Positions 52,328 through 61,865 of a stretch of DNA of 64,000 nucleotides are shown in pieces. Numbering within the stretch: the stretch's first letter is position 1; each line of letters opens with the position of its first letter. Made by a program: the position numbers and the translations under genes. Source of the stretch: JAUIAS01 sp030425395 (GTDB lineage: Bacteria; Pseudomonadota; Alphaproteobacteria; Rhodobacterales; Rhodobacteraceae). The notes beneath the pieces are model-generated. The model saw only the letters and a program-made list of their open reading frames with translations. It was not told the DNA's origin and searched no databases. Location: assembly GCA_043553855.1 (NCBI GenBank), contig CP121336.1, positions 682,001-746,000 on the forward strand, written 5' to 3'.

Positions 52328-52987
52328 ATGCTGGAATTTCAGAACGTCAGTAAGTCCTTCTGGACGGGCAGTCACCGCAAGGTGATCCTGGATCGGGTTT
52401 CCTTCAAGGTGGAACTCGGCAATTCGCTTGGCATTCTGGCCCCGAACGGAACCGGCAAGACAACGCTTGTCAACATGATGGCCGGGCTTGAAAAACCCGA
52501 CGAAGGCACGATCCGGCGCACCTGCAATGTGTCGTTTCCGCTGGGCTTCATGGGCGGCGTGGTGGGGCGCGTGTCGGCGATGGAAAACTGCCGCTACATC
52601 GCCAAGCTCTATGGTCTTGATCCCGACTATGTCGAGGCGTTCTGCCGCTGGCTGTGCGATCTTGGCGAATATTTCGATCAGCCGCTGGGCACCTATTCGT
52701 CGGGAATGCGGGCGCGGTTCAGCTTTTCGCTGATGCTGGCGCTGGATTTCGATATGTATCTGGTCGATGAAGGTATGCCCGGTTCGACGGATGTGGAATT
52801 CAACCAACGGGCTGGCGCCATTCTTGAAGAACGCATCAAAACCACAACACTGGTCATCGTCTCACATAGCCCCGGCACGCTTGAAAAATTCGTTCGTTCC
52901 GTCGCTGTCCTGATGGATGGTAAACTCCATATGTTCGACTCCCTCGAAGAGGCACGGCAGCTTTATGACTACCAAACTCAAAGCTAA
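52328..52987 (+). CDS. kpsT: Capsule polysaccharide export ATP-binding protein (KpsT-like)
   Basis: A 219-residue ABC ATPase of the KpsT/BexA/CtrD family, which powers export of KDO-anchored capsule. Walker A is APNGTGKTTL, the signature stretch is YSSGMRARFSF, and Walker B is FDMYLVDEGMPGST with the family's DEG rather than DEP. The permease (KpsM) is not adjacent. It overlaps the next gene by 23 bases, and the order suggests one export operon with it. Confidence 0.9.
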   Translation: MLEFQNVSKSFWTGSHRKVILDRVSFKVELGNSLGILAPNGTGKTTLVNMMAGLEKPDEGTIRRTCNVSFPLGFMGGVVGRVSAMENCRYIAKLYGLDPDYVEAFCRWLCDLGEYFDQPLGTYSSGMRARFSFSLMLALDFDMYLVDEGMPGSTDVEFNQRAGAILEERIKTTTLVIVSHSPGTLEKFVRSVAVLMDGKLHMFDSLEEARQLYDYQTQS

Positions 52988-54884
52988 AAAGTTCCGCATC
53001 AAGCGGACGGGCCCCACCCCGGCGGGTAGCGACAGGCAAGAGGCCAGCCGCCCCACCGAAGAGACGCACGCCCGGAACGCGCGCGAAGCGGCCCCCCGCC
53101 AACCGCAGCCGCAGCCGCATCCACAACCGGGCACGCAGCCGCAAAACCGTGCCATACCCCCCGCAAACGGCGGCGCGCAAGCACCGCGCGCGCGCCAGAC
53201 GCCGCCCCCCCCTCCCGGCAGGCGGCCTGCACCGGGTCAATCCGCGCAGGGTCAATCCGCACAGGGCCAATCCGCACCGGGTCAATCCACTCAGGGCCAG
53301 CATCCCCCAACCGGCAACCGGCCGGGTGCCGGAAACGGGCCTCCGCCCCCGCCCAAGAAATCCGGCAACACCCCCTGGCCGGTTCAGGGCGAAACATATT
53401 CCCCCGAAGAAACCCGCGCCGATGAGGACATCGACGCCATCCGGAAAGAGGGCCTGACCGGTCGCCAATTGCGCATGGCCCGCCGGGTCGCGCAAAAGCA
53501 CGGAATTTCCGCCACCTCCGATTTTGACGCGGTAAGGTTGCTGCGCAAACGCGGGATTGATCCGTTTCAGCGGTCCAACATGCTGGAACTGGTGGTTCCG
53601 CGCAGGAATGGCGCAGGCCAGACCGGCACCGAACCCGGTGCCGAACAGGATCAGCCCGACGCGCTTCACCAATTGCCGCAAACCGTTCCGGCACCGCGCA
53701 ACACGCTGCCCTCGACCGAGGTCAGCCCCGCCGAAGAACGCGAACAGGCCATTTCGCGCATCCAGCGCGAGCTGACCCAGCGCCGCCGCCGCAAACTGGC
53801 CTTGCTGCTGACGCGGCTGGCATTCTTTGTCATGCTGCCCACCATTGTGGCGGGGTGGTATTTCTTCTTTGCCGCCACCCCGATGTATTCCACAAAATCG
53901 GAATTCCTGATCCTGCAGGCCGATGGCGGCGGAACGGCAGGCATCGGCGGGCTGCTTTCGGGCACCCAATTTGCCACCAATCAGGACAGTATCGCGGTGC
54001 AGTCCTATCTGCAGTCCAAGGACGCCATGCTGCGACTGGATGAAGATGCAGGCTTCAAATCGCATTTCACGCAGGAATGGATTGATCCGGTCCAACGGAT
54101 GGAGGCCAACCCCTCGAACGAGGAAGCCTACAAGCTGTTCAAGAAGAACGTGAAAATCGGCTATGACCCGACCGAAGGCGTGATCCGCATGGAAATCGTC
54201 GCCGCCGATCCCCAAGTCAGCACGCTGTTTTCCAAAAAGCTGATCTCATACGCCGAAGAGCGGGTGAATGACCTGACCCAGCAAAAGCGCGCCGACCAGA
54301 TGAGTGAGGCGCTCGAAAGCTTTGAACAGGCGCAAATTGAACGCCGTTCAGCCCAGCAGCACCTTGTTGACTTGCAGGTCAAGGGCGCGGTGCTTGATCC
54401 CGAAGCCGTGATCGCGTCCCTGCGCAGCCAGATCACGCAAATTCAGGTTCAGCTTCAGGAAAAGGAGCTGCAACTGGCCGCGCTTCTGGACAACGCGCGC
54501 CCCAATCAGGCCCGCGTCGAAGGCGTGGAAGGCGATATCCGGCGGCTCGAATCCGCCTTGACGGACCTCAACGCCAAGATGACGGACGTCAGTCAGGGCG
54601 AAAATTCGCTGGCCCAGCTTGCCGTGCGCATCCAGATGGCGCAGGCGGATCTGGCCACGCGGGACATGCTGTTGCAATCGGCGCTCCAGCAGGTGGAAAC
54701 CACCCGGTTGGAAGCAAACCGGCAGGTGCGATACCTCACCATTTCGGTTGAACCGGTCCCCAGCCAGGAACCCAGCTATCCGCGCAGTTTCGAAAACACG
54801 CTCTTGGCTTTCTTGATCTTTGCGGGCATCTATCTGATGGTTTCCCTGACAGCATCCATCTTGCGCGAACAGATCAGCCAGTAA
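52965..54884 (+). CDS. kpsE: Capsule export inner-membrane protein (KpsE/BexC-like)
   Basis: A 639-residue polysaccharide co-polymerase with two membrane segments: about residues 278-301 (LLLTRLAFFVMLPTIVAGWYFF in outline) and 612-632 near the C-terminus. A coiled-coil periplasmic region lies between. The ATG at 52965 (MTTKLKAKKF) is favoured; the open frame extends back to 52917. Unlike KpsE of 380 residues, this protein has a 270-residue Pro/Gln/Arg-rich N-terminal cytoplasmic extension that includes five GQSxx repeats at 91-115. It bridges the inner membrane to outer-membrane export partners. Confidence 0.85.
   Translation: MTTKLKAKKFRIKRTGPTPAGSDRQEASRPTEETHARNAREAAPRQPQPQPHPQPGTQPQNRAIPPANGGAQAPRARQTPPPPPGRRPAPGQSAQGQSAQGQSAPGQSTQGQHPPTGNRPGAGNGPPPPPKKSGNTPWPVQGETYSPEETRADEDIDAIRKEGLTGRQLRMARRVAQKHGISATSDFDAVRLLRKRGIDPFQRSNMLELVVPRRNGAGQTGTEPGAEQDQPDALHQLPQTVPAPRNTLPSTEVSPAEEREQAISRIQRELTQRRRRKLALLLTRLAFFVMLPTIVAGWYFFFAATPMYSTKSEFLILQADGGGTAGIGGLLSGTQFATNQDSIAVQSYLQSKDAMLRLDEDAGFKSHFTQEWIDPVQRMEANPSNEEAYKLFKKNVKIGYDPTEGVIRMEIVAADPQVSTLFSKKLISYAEERVNDLTQQKRADQMSEALESFEQAQIERRSAQQHLVDLQVKGAVLDPEAVIASLRSQITQIQVQLQEKELQLAALLDNARPNQARVEGVEGDIRRLESALTDLNAKMTDVSQGENSLAQLAVRIQMAQADLATRDMLLQSALQQVETTRLEANRQVRYLTISVEPVPSQEPSYPRSFENTLLAFLIFAGIYLMVSLTASILREQISQ
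53235..53309. repeat. 15-bp repeat in kpsE-like gene
   Basis: Five 15-base units encode GQSAQ, GQSAQ, GQSAP, GQSTQ and GQHPP, residues 91-115. Units share GGTCAATCC or GGCCAATCC starts. The array probably expands and contracts by slippage. Confidence 0.8.
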
Positions 54885-54906
54885 CTGGCGGAAAGGCGAT
54901 AGCCCT

Positions 54907-55740
54907 ATGAAACAGATCGACATCGCCGGGCTGACGGTCGGCAACGATTGCCCGCTGACCCTGATCGCAGGCCCCTGCCAGCTCGAAAGCGCGGACCACG
55001 CGCAAATGATCGCGGGCACGCTGAAAGAGGCCTGTGAGGCGGCCGGCGCGCAATATGTGTTCAAGGCGTCGTTCGACAAGGCCAACCGCACTTCGGTCCT
55101 GTCCAATCGTGGCCCCGGTATCGACGCCGGTCTGAAGATCCTGAGCGATGTCGGCAAGGCGATCGGTGTGCCAGTCCTGACGGACGTGCACAACGAAGCC
55201 CAATGTGCCCCTGCCGCGGATGCCGTGGATGTCCTGCAAATCCCCGCTTTCCTGTGCCGCCAGACCGATATGCTTGTCGCGGCGGGCAAAACTGGTGCGG
55301 TGATCAACGTCAAAAAGGGGCAGTTCCTGGCACCTTGGGAAATGCCAAACGTGATTTCCAAGATCGAGAGCACCGGAAATACCCGCATCATGCTGACCGA
55401 GCGCGGCACCACCTTTGGTTATAACACGCTCGTGGCTGACATGCGGTCCCTGCCGCAAATGGCGCAGACGGGCTATCCGGTGGTGATGGACGCGACCCAT
55501 TCGGTGCAACAACCCGGCGGTCAGGGCGGATCGAGCGGTGGCCAGCGTGAGTTTGCCCCCGTGATGGCACGGGCCGCCGCGGCCATCGGCGTCGCCGCGG
55601 TTTTCATCGAGACTCATGAAGATCCCGACAACGCCCCCTGCGATGGTCCCAACATGATTTACCTGCGCAACATGCCGCGCCTGATCGAAACCCTGATGGC
55701 GTTCGACCGGCTGGCCAAGGCCGATCCGGTCCTGATGTGA
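54907..55740 (+). CDS. kdsA: 3-deoxy-D-manno-octulosonate 8-phosphate synthase
   Basis: A 277-residue enzyme condensing arabinose-5-phosphate and phosphoenolpyruvate to KDO-8-phosphate, needed for lipopolysaccharide and capsule linkers. LIAGPCQLES near residue 20 is the typical opening motif, FKASFDKANRTS binds substrate, and GQFLAPWEM and DATHSVQQPGGQGGSSGGQR are late family motifs. It follows the kps genes with 22 bases between, co-directional, which fits KDO-based capsule assembly. Confidence 0.96.
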   Translation: MKQIDIAGLTVGNDCPLTLIAGPCQLESADHAQMIAGTLKEACEAAGAQYVFKASFDKANRTSVLSNRGPGIDAGLKILSDVGKAIGVPVLTDVHNEAQCAPAADAVDVLQIPAFLCRQTDMLVAAGKTGAVINVKKGQFLAPWEMPNVISKIESTGNTRIMLTERGTTFGYNTLVADMRSLPQMAQTGYPVVMDATHSVQQPGGQGGSSGGQREFAPVMARAAAAIGVAAVFIETHEDPDNAPCDGPNMIYLRNMPRLIETLMAFDRLAKADPVLM

Positions 55741-55769
55741 TCGCCCGTTCTTCAGATTAAAGGTTTGAA

Positions 55770-57266
55770 ATGACGAAACCCGCCCCAACGGTCACCCAGA
55801 ACACTTGGGAATTCCTGCGCGATCCGATGATCGTCCCCACGGGGTTTCGCGAATACGACGCACGCTGGAAATATCCGGACGATATCAATCTGCCGGGAAT
55901 TACCGCGCTTGGTCTGGGGCTGGGCACCCAGATACGCCGACGCGGGATCGACCCGGTGATTGCGGTCGGCAACGACTATCGCGATTACTCTCTGTCGATC
56001 AAGAATGCGCTGATCGTGGGGCTGATGCAGGCGGGTATTCAGGTCAAGGACATCGGCCCCTGTTTGTCTCCAATGGCCTATTTTGCACAGTTCCACCTTG
56101 ATGTGCCCGCCGTGGCCATGGTCACGGCGAGCCATAATCCAAACGGCTGGACCGGGGTGAAGATGGGCTTTGAGCGCCCCCTGACCCACGGCCCCGACGA
56201 AATGGCCGAGCTGCGCGATATCGTCCTGAACGGCGAAGGCGAGGCGGCAGCCGGGGGTGGATATGAATTCGTGCACGGCGTGCGCGAGGCCTATCTTGAT
56301 GATCTCGTCGGCGATTTCCGCATGACCCGAAAACTGCGTGTGGTTTGCGCCACGGGCAACGGCACGGCCTCGGCGTTTGCGCCGGAACTGTTCGCCCGGA
56401 TGGGGGTTGAGGTCATCGCGTCGCACAATCGGCTGGATTACACCTTTCCGCATTACAACCCCAACCCCGAAGCCATGGAGATGCTGCACGACATGGCCGA
56501 TACCGTGCGCAAAACCGGTGCGGATTTCGCGCTTGGCTTCGATGGCGACGGTGATCGCTGCGGGGTGGTGGACGACGAGGGCGAAGAAATCTTTGCCGAC
56601 AAGGTGGGCGTGATCATGGCCCGCGACCTGAGCGGTATCTACCCCGGTGCCACCTTTGTTGCGGATGTGAAATCCACCGGCCTGTTTGCATCGGACCCGA
56701 CGTTGATCGCTAACGGAATCAAGGCCGACTACTGGAAAACCGGCCACAGCCACATGAAACGGCGGGTCAAGGAACTCGGCGCGCTGGCCGGGTTCGAGAA
56801 ATCGGGCCACTACTTTCTCGCTGAACCGATCGGGCGCGGCTATGACTGTGGCATGCGGGTGGCTGTCGAGATTTGCAAACTGATGGACCGCAACCCGGAT
56901 AAATCCATGTCCGACCTGCGCCGTGACCTGCCCCGGACCTATGCAACGCCGACCATGTCGCCCTATTGCGCCGATACCGAAAAATACGCGACGCTGGAAC
57001 GGATCGTGGCCAAACTGGTGGCCAGAGCCGATGCCGGAGACACGCTGGGCGGTCGCCCGATCAAGGAAATCGTGACGGTGAACGGTGCCCGCGTCATCCT
57101 TGACAATGGCGGCTGGGGACTTGTTCGGGCCTCGTCCAACACACCCAATCTGGTGGTGGTCTGCGAGAGCCCCGAAAGCGATGAGGAACTGCGCGCGATC
57201 TTTGCCGATCTGGATGCGGTCATCCGCACCGAACCGTCCGTGGGCGCGTACGACCAGACGATCTGA
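55770..57266 (+). CDS. Phosphomannomutase/phosphoglucomutase
   Basis: A 498-residue alpha-D-phosphohexomutase. The phosphoserine loop is VTASHNPNGWTGVKMG, the metal loop is GFDGDGDRCGVVD, the sugar-binding loop is FEKSGHYFL, and the C-terminal phosphate loop is VRASSNTPNLVV. It interconverts 1- and 6-phosphates of mannose or glucose for polysaccharide precursors. Position after kdsA supports a surface-polysaccharide role; names algC, manB or pgm cannot be chosen from sequence alone. It ends just before a strong convergent hairpin. Confidence 0.92.
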   Translation: MTKPAPTVTQNTWEFLRDPMIVPTGFREYDARWKYPDDINLPGITALGLGLGTQIRRRGIDPVIAVGNDYRDYSLSIKNALIVGLMQAGIQVKDIGPCLSPMAYFAQFHLDVPAVAMVTASHNPNGWTGVKMGFERPLTHGPDEMAELRDIVLNGEGEAAAGGGYEFVHGVREAYLDDLVGDFRMTRKLRVVCATGNGTASAFAPELFARMGVEVIASHNRLDYTFPHYNPNPEAMEMLHDMADTVRKTGADFALGFDGDGDRCGVVDDEGEEIFADKVGVIMARDLSGIYPGATFVADVKSTGLFASDPTLIANGIKADYWKTGHSHMKRRVKELGALAGFEKSGHYFLAEPIGRGYDCGMRVAVEICKLMDRNPDKSMSDLRRDLPRTYATPTMSPYCADTEKYATLERIVAKLVARADAGDTLGGRPIKEIVTVNGARVILDNGGWGLVRASSNTPNLVVVCESPESDEELRAIFADLDAVIRTEPSVGAYDQTI

Positions 57267-57274
57267 GTTGCAGC

Positions 57275-57294
57275 GGGGCGCAGGGATGCGCCCC
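57275..57294. terminator. Hairpin between convergent phosphohexomutase and AsmA genes
   Basis: GGGGCGCA at 57275-57282 pairs perfectly with TGCGCCCC at 57287-57294 across a GGGA loop. It lies between convergent stop codons and can serve both strands, though T-runs are short. Confidence 0.6.
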
Positions 57295-57299
57295 CGCCC

Positions 57300-59267
57300 C
57301 TACTCCTGTCCCAGCAGCTTGAGAAGGCCGCGTTCGGCCTGACCGCGCAGCTTTTCCTTGGCTGCGTCCTCAAGAGACTGGCCTTCTTGCGGGGTCACGT
57401 TCAGTTCTTCCAGAACCTTCTGTTCCACCTTCTCGCGCGCTTCCTGGCGCACCTCCTCGATCTTGCCGTCCACGTCGATATCGAAGGCGGCCTCAAGATC
57501 GGGGATGATGCGCGGTCCGCTCCAGGGGCCTGCGATGCGCACCGGAATGGCCAGCCCCTTGCCCGAGTTGGCACGCAGCGCGATGGGGGTAAAGGTATAG
57601 TCGATATCCTGAGGTCCCAGCCCGATGCGACCCGCCCCTTCGGCCCGAAAATTGGACAAGAGCACCCTGAGATCTTCGTTCAGCAATTGCCCTGCGGCCA
57701 TCGTATAGCTGGCTGAAAAATTGTCAAAAACCGTGGTTCCGCCCGCATCGCCGTTGCGCATCAGCTTGTCGAGGTCGATGCCGAGGATCACGCCGCGTTC
57801 CATTTTCAGCGACCCTTTGCCCGACAGGGACTTCATGATCGCATCGACGGTATTGCCGGACCCTAGAAATTCTATTTCCGCCTCGCCGTCCCCGGTCAGC
57901 CGGTCAACATCAGCGGTATCGGTCAGCATTTTCTGCATGTCGATGCCGGTGGCGTTCAGGGCACCGCCGACCGACAGACCACTGCGGTTATTGGCCACGA
58001 GCTGTCCTGTGATCCCGCCGTCAAACACCGATGCGCGGCGCAGGTTCAAAACCGCGCGGGACCGCTCGATGCTCAGAACCGCGTCGGTCGCGCCCAGTTT
58101 GATGGACCCGGTGTCGATGCTGTCGGCCACAAAGGAGATCGACCCCTCGATCAGGGCCAGCGCAGAGGCATCAATCGGATCGGTGGGCCAGCCGCCGCCC
58201 GCAGCATCGCCGCCGGGCTGTGCGCCAGCCTCTGCCGAGCCGCCCCCTCCGGCCAGAGCGGACAGATCCAACGCCCCAGCAGCCAGTTGCGCGGTGATCT
58301 GAATGGGGTCCGCCACCGCGATATCGGCCGCCCCCGTCAGCCGATTGTCATCCAGCGTGGCAACCAGATCGCGCAGGGCAAGCCGCCCGTCGCTTGTATA
58401 AGTCACCTCGGTCTCGATCGCCGCGGCCCGTCCAAGCCCGCGCGGCAGATCCAGCCCCGTGATCCCCCCGGCCCCGGCAAGCGCCGCTGTATCCGGCGCG
58501 TTCAGGCTCAGACGCCCGGCAACATCGCCGGTGATGCTGGCCCGCCCGGCAAAGTTCAGGGCGCTCCCGGCGGTGTCGATCGCGGCGGTTATCGGCACCA
58601 CCTCTCCGGCCAGCATTCCCGAGAGGCGGGCGATTTCCGCCTCGATCCCGATCTCTTCGGTAAAGGGGGTCAAGCGGCCGACAATCCGCGCGGCACCATC
58701 GGCTTCGGGCAGGGAAATATCCACGTTGATGTTTTTCAGAACCAGACGTTCGCCGTCTTCGGGGGAAAACAGGATACGCCCGTCGTTCAGGCTCAGCCGT
58801 TCCAGCGTAACCCCGGCGGGCAAGCCACCCGAACCGGCAGGGTCACTGGCAGGGTCCGGGGTGGCCGTGTCTGTGTCTCCGGGCTGGGCCAGATCCCAGT
58901 TGACCACACCGTCGCTGCGGGTGGCCAGACGGATGATCGGCATGTCCAGAACCACGTGGCGGATACGAATATCCCCCGAGATCAGCGCCCCGGCTTCGAC
59001 CCCGATGGACAGGCCGCGCGCCTCAAGCATGGGATCGGGCCCGGCCCAATCGGCATTGGCCAAACGCACAGGTCCGGTTTCAACCCCCAGCACCGGCCAG
59101 AAGGCCAGCGATACGCCTTCGGCGATCACCAGTTCGCGCCCGGTCTGTGCACGCACCTGATCGGCAACGATGGCCGCGATCCGTTCTTTGGGCAGGAACA
59201 TGAGCGCCCCCACCGCGATGACGACCAGTGCCACAAGCACGACGACCAATCTCAGGATAAACCGCAT
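57300..59267 (-). CDS. AsmA-family protein
   Basis: A 655-residue protein with one N-terminal membrane anchor (LRLVVVLVALVVIAVGALMFL) and a long periplasmic body. AsmA-like proteins form bridges for phospholipid transport to the outer membrane. The N-terminal motif EGVSLAFWPVLGVETGPVRLANADW and the late FRAEGAGRIGLGPQDIDYTF are typical. A Gly/Ala-rich insert lies around residues 350-370. The ATG at 59267 follows GGTGGAGG. The C-terminal helix carries many Lys/Glu residues. Confidence 0.9.
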   Translation of the reverse strand: MRFILRLVVVLVALVVIAVGALMFLPKERIAAIVADQVRAQTGRELVIAEGVSLAFWPVLGVETGPVRLANADWAGPDPMLEARGLSIGVEAGALISGDIRIRHVVLDMPIIRLATRSDGVVNWDLAQPGDTDTATPDPASDPAGSGGLPAGVTLERLSLNDGRILFSPEDGERLVLKNINVDISLPEADGAARIVGRLTPFTEEIGIEAEIARLSGMLAGEVVPITAAIDTAGSALNFAGRASITGDVAGRLSLNAPDTAALAGAGGITGLDLPRGLGRAAAIETEVTYTSDGRLALRDLVATLDDNRLTGAADIAVADPIQITAQLAAGALDLSALAGGGGSAEAGAQPGGDAAGGGWPTDPIDASALALIEGSISFVADSIDTGSIKLGATDAVLSIERSRAVLNLRRASVFDGGITGQLVANNRSGLSVGGALNATGIDMQKMLTDTADVDRLTGDGEAEIEFLGSGNTVDAIMKSLSGKGSLKMERGVILGIDLDKLMRNGDAGGTTVFDNFSASYTMAAGQLLNEDLRVLLSNFRAEGAGRIGLGPQDIDYTFTPIALRANSGKGLAIPVRIAGPWSGPRIIPDLEAAFDIDVDGKIEEVRQEAREKVEQKVLEELNVTPQEGQSLEDAAKEKLRGQAERGLLKLLGQE

Positions 59268-59368
59268 GGGACCTCCACCTTCTGTCAGATCATGATGCAG
59301 ATGCCCGCTCGCGGGTGCAAGCACCGTCAGGGCTTTGCGCGCGGGTCAAAGCGGTGTATGGCGCGGGC

Positions 59369-60757
59369 ATGAGCACGAACCCACCAGATCTCCGCCCCGA
59401 CCTCGCGCCCAAGGCGCGGCTCGACGCCACGCCCCGTTCGGGCCAACCCACCATTGGAATGGTCAGCCTTGGCTGCCCCAAGGCATTGGTGGACAGCGAA
59501 CGCATTCTCACGCGGTTGCGTGCCGAAGGTTATGGCATTTCACCCGACTATGCCGGGGCCGATGCGGTGATCGTGAACACCTGCGGATTTCTGGACAGCG
59601 CCAAAGCCGAGAGCCTTGAGGCCATCGGAGAGGCACTGAATGAAAACGGGCGAGTGATCGTCACCGGATGTCTGGGGGCGGAGCCCGAATATATCACCGG
59701 CGTGCATCCCCGCGTTCTGGCCGTGACCGGACCGCATCAATACGAGCAGGTGCTGGACGCCGTGCACACCGCCGTGCCGCCTTCGCCCGATCCGTTCATT
59801 GATCTGCTGCCCGCCAGCGGCGTTCGTCTGACGCCGCGCCATTTCGCCTATCTCAAGATTTCCGAGGGCTGCAATCACGCGTGCAAGTTCTGCATCATTC
59901 CCGACATGCGTGGCAAGCTGGCCTCGCGCCCGGCCCATGCGATCCTGCGGGAGGCCGAAAAGCTGACCGAAAGCGGCGTGCGGGAATTGCTGGTGATATC
60001 GCAGGACACGAGCGCCTATGGGCTTGACCGCAAATATGATGTGAACCCGTGGAAAGACGGGGAGGTGCGCAGCCATATCCTCGATCTGTCGCGGGAACTG
60101 GGCAAGCTGGGCGCATGGGTGCGCCTGCATTACGTGTATCCCTATCCGCATGTGCGCGATCTGATCCCCTTGATGGCGGATCCGGAGAACGGCGTTCTGC
60201 CCTATCTCGATATCCCGTTTCAGCACGCGCACCCCGATGTTCTGCGCCGGATGGCGCGGCCTGCCGCAGCCGCCAAGACGCTGGACGAAATCCGCGCGTG
60301 GCGGTCCGTTTGTCCTGACCTGACCCTCCGATCCACCTTTATCGTGGGCTACCCCGGAGAGACCGAGGCAGAGTTCCAACATCTGCTGGACTGGATGGAT
60401 GAGGCGCAACTTGATCGGGTCGGGTGCTTCAAATACGAAAATGTCGATGGCGCGCGGTCCAACGCCCTGCCCGATCACGTGGCGGAAGAGGTCAAGCAGG
60501 ACCGCTGGAACCGCTTTATGGAAAAGGCGCAGGCGATATCCGAAGCCAAGCTTGAGGCCAAGGTCGGTCAGGTCATGCAGGTGATCGTGGACGATGTCGA
60601 CGACGAAGCCGCCACCTGCCGCACCAAGGCTGACGCGTCCGAGATCGACGGAAACCTGTTCATTGATGACGGGTTTGAAAACCTGAACCCCGGCGATTTG
60701 GTCACGGTAGAGGTCGAGGAAGCAGGCGACTACGATCTTTGGGGGCGGATCGTCTGA
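59369..60757 (+). CDS. rimO: Ribosomal protein S12 methylthiotransferase
   Basis: A 462-residue radical-SAM enzyme that adds a methylthio group to Asp of ribosomal protein S12. The N-terminal cluster is held by Cys36, Cys72 and Cys101; the radical-SAM cluster by CNHACKFC (Cys168, 172, 175). A C-terminal TRAM domain follows. The ATG at 59369 (MSTNPPDLRPD) is used; the open frame begins 54 bases earlier. It diverges from the AsmA-type gene, with starts about 100 bases apart. Confidence 0.96.
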   Translation: MSTNPPDLRPDLAPKARLDATPRSGQPTIGMVSLGCPKALVDSERILTRLRAEGYGISPDYAGADAVIVNTCGFLDSAKAESLEAIGEALNENGRVIVTGCLGAEPEYITGVHPRVLAVTGPHQYEQVLDAVHTAVPPSPDPFIDLLPASGVRLTPRHFAYLKISEGCNHACKFCIIPDMRGKLASRPAHAILREAEKLTESGVRELLVISQDTSAYGLDRKYDVNPWKDGEVRSHILDLSRELGKLGAWVRLHYVYPYPHVRDLIPLMADPENGVLPYLDIPFQHAHPDVLRRMARPAAAAKTLDEIRAWRSVCPDLTLRSTFIVGYPGETEAEFQHLLDWMDEAQLDRVGCFKYENVDGARSNALPDHVAEEVKQDRWNRFMEKAQAISEAKLEAKVGQVMQVIVDDVDDEAATCRTKADASEIDGNLFIDDGFENLNPGDLVTVEVEEAGDYDLWGRIV

Positions 60758-60764
60758 TCCGGCC

Positions 60765-61121
60765 CTACCAAAGGCCCAACAGGATCACGACCCAAGCAAC
60801 ACCGGCCGCGATGGCAGTGATCGCCACACCGGCGCTGCCCGCGTCCTTGGCCCGCCCGGCAAGGTCGTTCTGCTCGGTCGAGATATAGTCCACCGTGTGT
60901 TCGATGGCGGTATTGATCAGCTCCGCCGCCAGAACCAACACCCCCAGCGCCAGGATCAAGGCCCGCTCTGCGGTGGTCAGCGGCAACCACAGTGCCAGCG
61001 TCGCAGAGACCGCATTGGCCCAGACCCATGTGCGGAAGGAATGTTCGCTCCGCCACGTCGCGACAAGCCCCGACCAGCTCCAGATCAGGCGCATTTTGAG
61101 CCTTTGCAGAAAATAAAGCAT
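60765..61121 (-). CDS. dgkA: Diacylglycerol kinase
   Basis: A 118-residue integral-membrane kinase of the DgkA family, phosphorylating diacylglycerol or undecaprenol with ATP. Three helices and the catalytic motif AAELINTAIEHTVDYIS are seen, then the late stretch AKDAGSAGVAITAIAAGVAW. The ATG at 61121 follows GGGAGGGG. Its end is eight bases from the rimO stop codon, tail to tail. Confidence 0.93.
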   Translation of the reverse strand: MLYFLQRLKMRLIWSWSGLVATWRSEHSFRTWVWANAVSATLALWLPLTTAERALILALGVLVLAAELINTAIEHTVDYISTEQNDLAGRAKDAGSAGVAITAIAAGVAWVVILLGLW

Positions 61122-61230
61122 GGTCTGTCCCCTCCCGCAGTTCACTTTGGGCGCAGTGGCATGACCGCGCAACACTTCCCTTGCTGCAAACGCGTGCTAT
61201 CTGAGTTGGGAACAGAACAGGATACCTATC

Positions 61231-61473
61231 ATGGCCGACACCCCGATCATCGCACAAAAAGCCCCCTACAAGGTCGATGTGACCGAAGGAAAATCATATT
61301 TCTGGTGCTCTTGCGGCAGGTCCGCGCGTCAGCCGTTTTGCGATGGCAGCCACAAGGATACGGGCCTGACCCCGGTGAAATACACCGCGGAAAAGGATGG
61401 AGCCGTGTTCTTTTGCGGTTGCAAGTCCACCGGCAAATCCCCGCTGTGCGACGGCAGTCACAGCGCCCTGTGA
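61231..61473 (+). CDS. Double CDGSH iron-sulfur protein
   Basis: An 80-residue protein with two CDGSH-type clusters, CSCGRSARQPFCDGSH and CGCKSTGKSPLCDGSH, each with the C-x-C-x9-C-x3-H ligands of a [2Fe-2S] centre. Two-motif CDGSH proteins act in redox or iron homeostasis; the exact role is unknown. It is 5-6 bases upstream of the DCC-type gene, so they are probably co-transcribed. Confidence 0.93.
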   Translation: MADTPIIAQKAPYKVDVTEGKSYFWCSCGRSARQPFCDGSHKDTGLTPVKYTAEKDGAVFFCGCKSTGKSPLCDGSHSAL

Positions 61474-61478
61474 CGCCC

Positions 61479-61865
61479 ATGAAGGACGAGCCTGCCAATA
61501 CCGGGGACATGCGTGTTCTGTATAACGCGGAATGCCCCGTTTGCCGGTTTGAGATTGATCACTATGCCCGCCGTGTAACGGCGCAGGGTCTTCCAGTGCG
61601 TTTCGATGATCTCAATCGTGCCGATCTGGGTGAATGGGGTGTGAGCGCCGACGCTGCCGCGCGCCGGTTGCATGTGCTGCGCGATGGGCAGGTGATCAGC
61701 GGGATACCAGCATTCTTGGCGCTCTGGCAGGCGATGCCACGCTATCGGTGGTTGGCTTGGGTGGTGGGGCTCCCCGGTGTGCGCGGTCTCGCCACGCTGA
61801 TCTATGATCATGTGGCGGCCCCGGTCCTGTATCGCTGGCACCTGCGGCGTCAGCAGGTGCGCTGA
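61479..61865 (+). CDS. DCC-family thiol-disulfide oxidoreductase (DUF393)
   Basis: A 128-residue protein with the CPVC redox motif near residue 19-22 (YNAECPVCRFEIDHYAR), the mark of the DCC family, related to thioredoxin folds. Family function is predicted, not shown. The ATG at 61479 is used; ATG at 61509 (MRVLYNAE) follows GGGGA and is an equally good start. Its end overlaps the DUF6455-like gene by 16 bases, tail to tail. Confidence 0.85.
   Translation: MKDEPANTGDMRVLYNAECPVCRFEIDHYARRVTAQGLPVRFDDLNRADLGEWGVSADAAARRLHVLRDGQVISGIPAFLALWQAMPRYRWLAWVVGLPGVRGLATLIYDHVAAPVLYRWHLRRQQVR

Noticed and set aside
54348..55412. Minus-strand frame across kpsE and kdsA
   Set aside because: Spans the junction of two convincing plus-strand genes and has no coding character.
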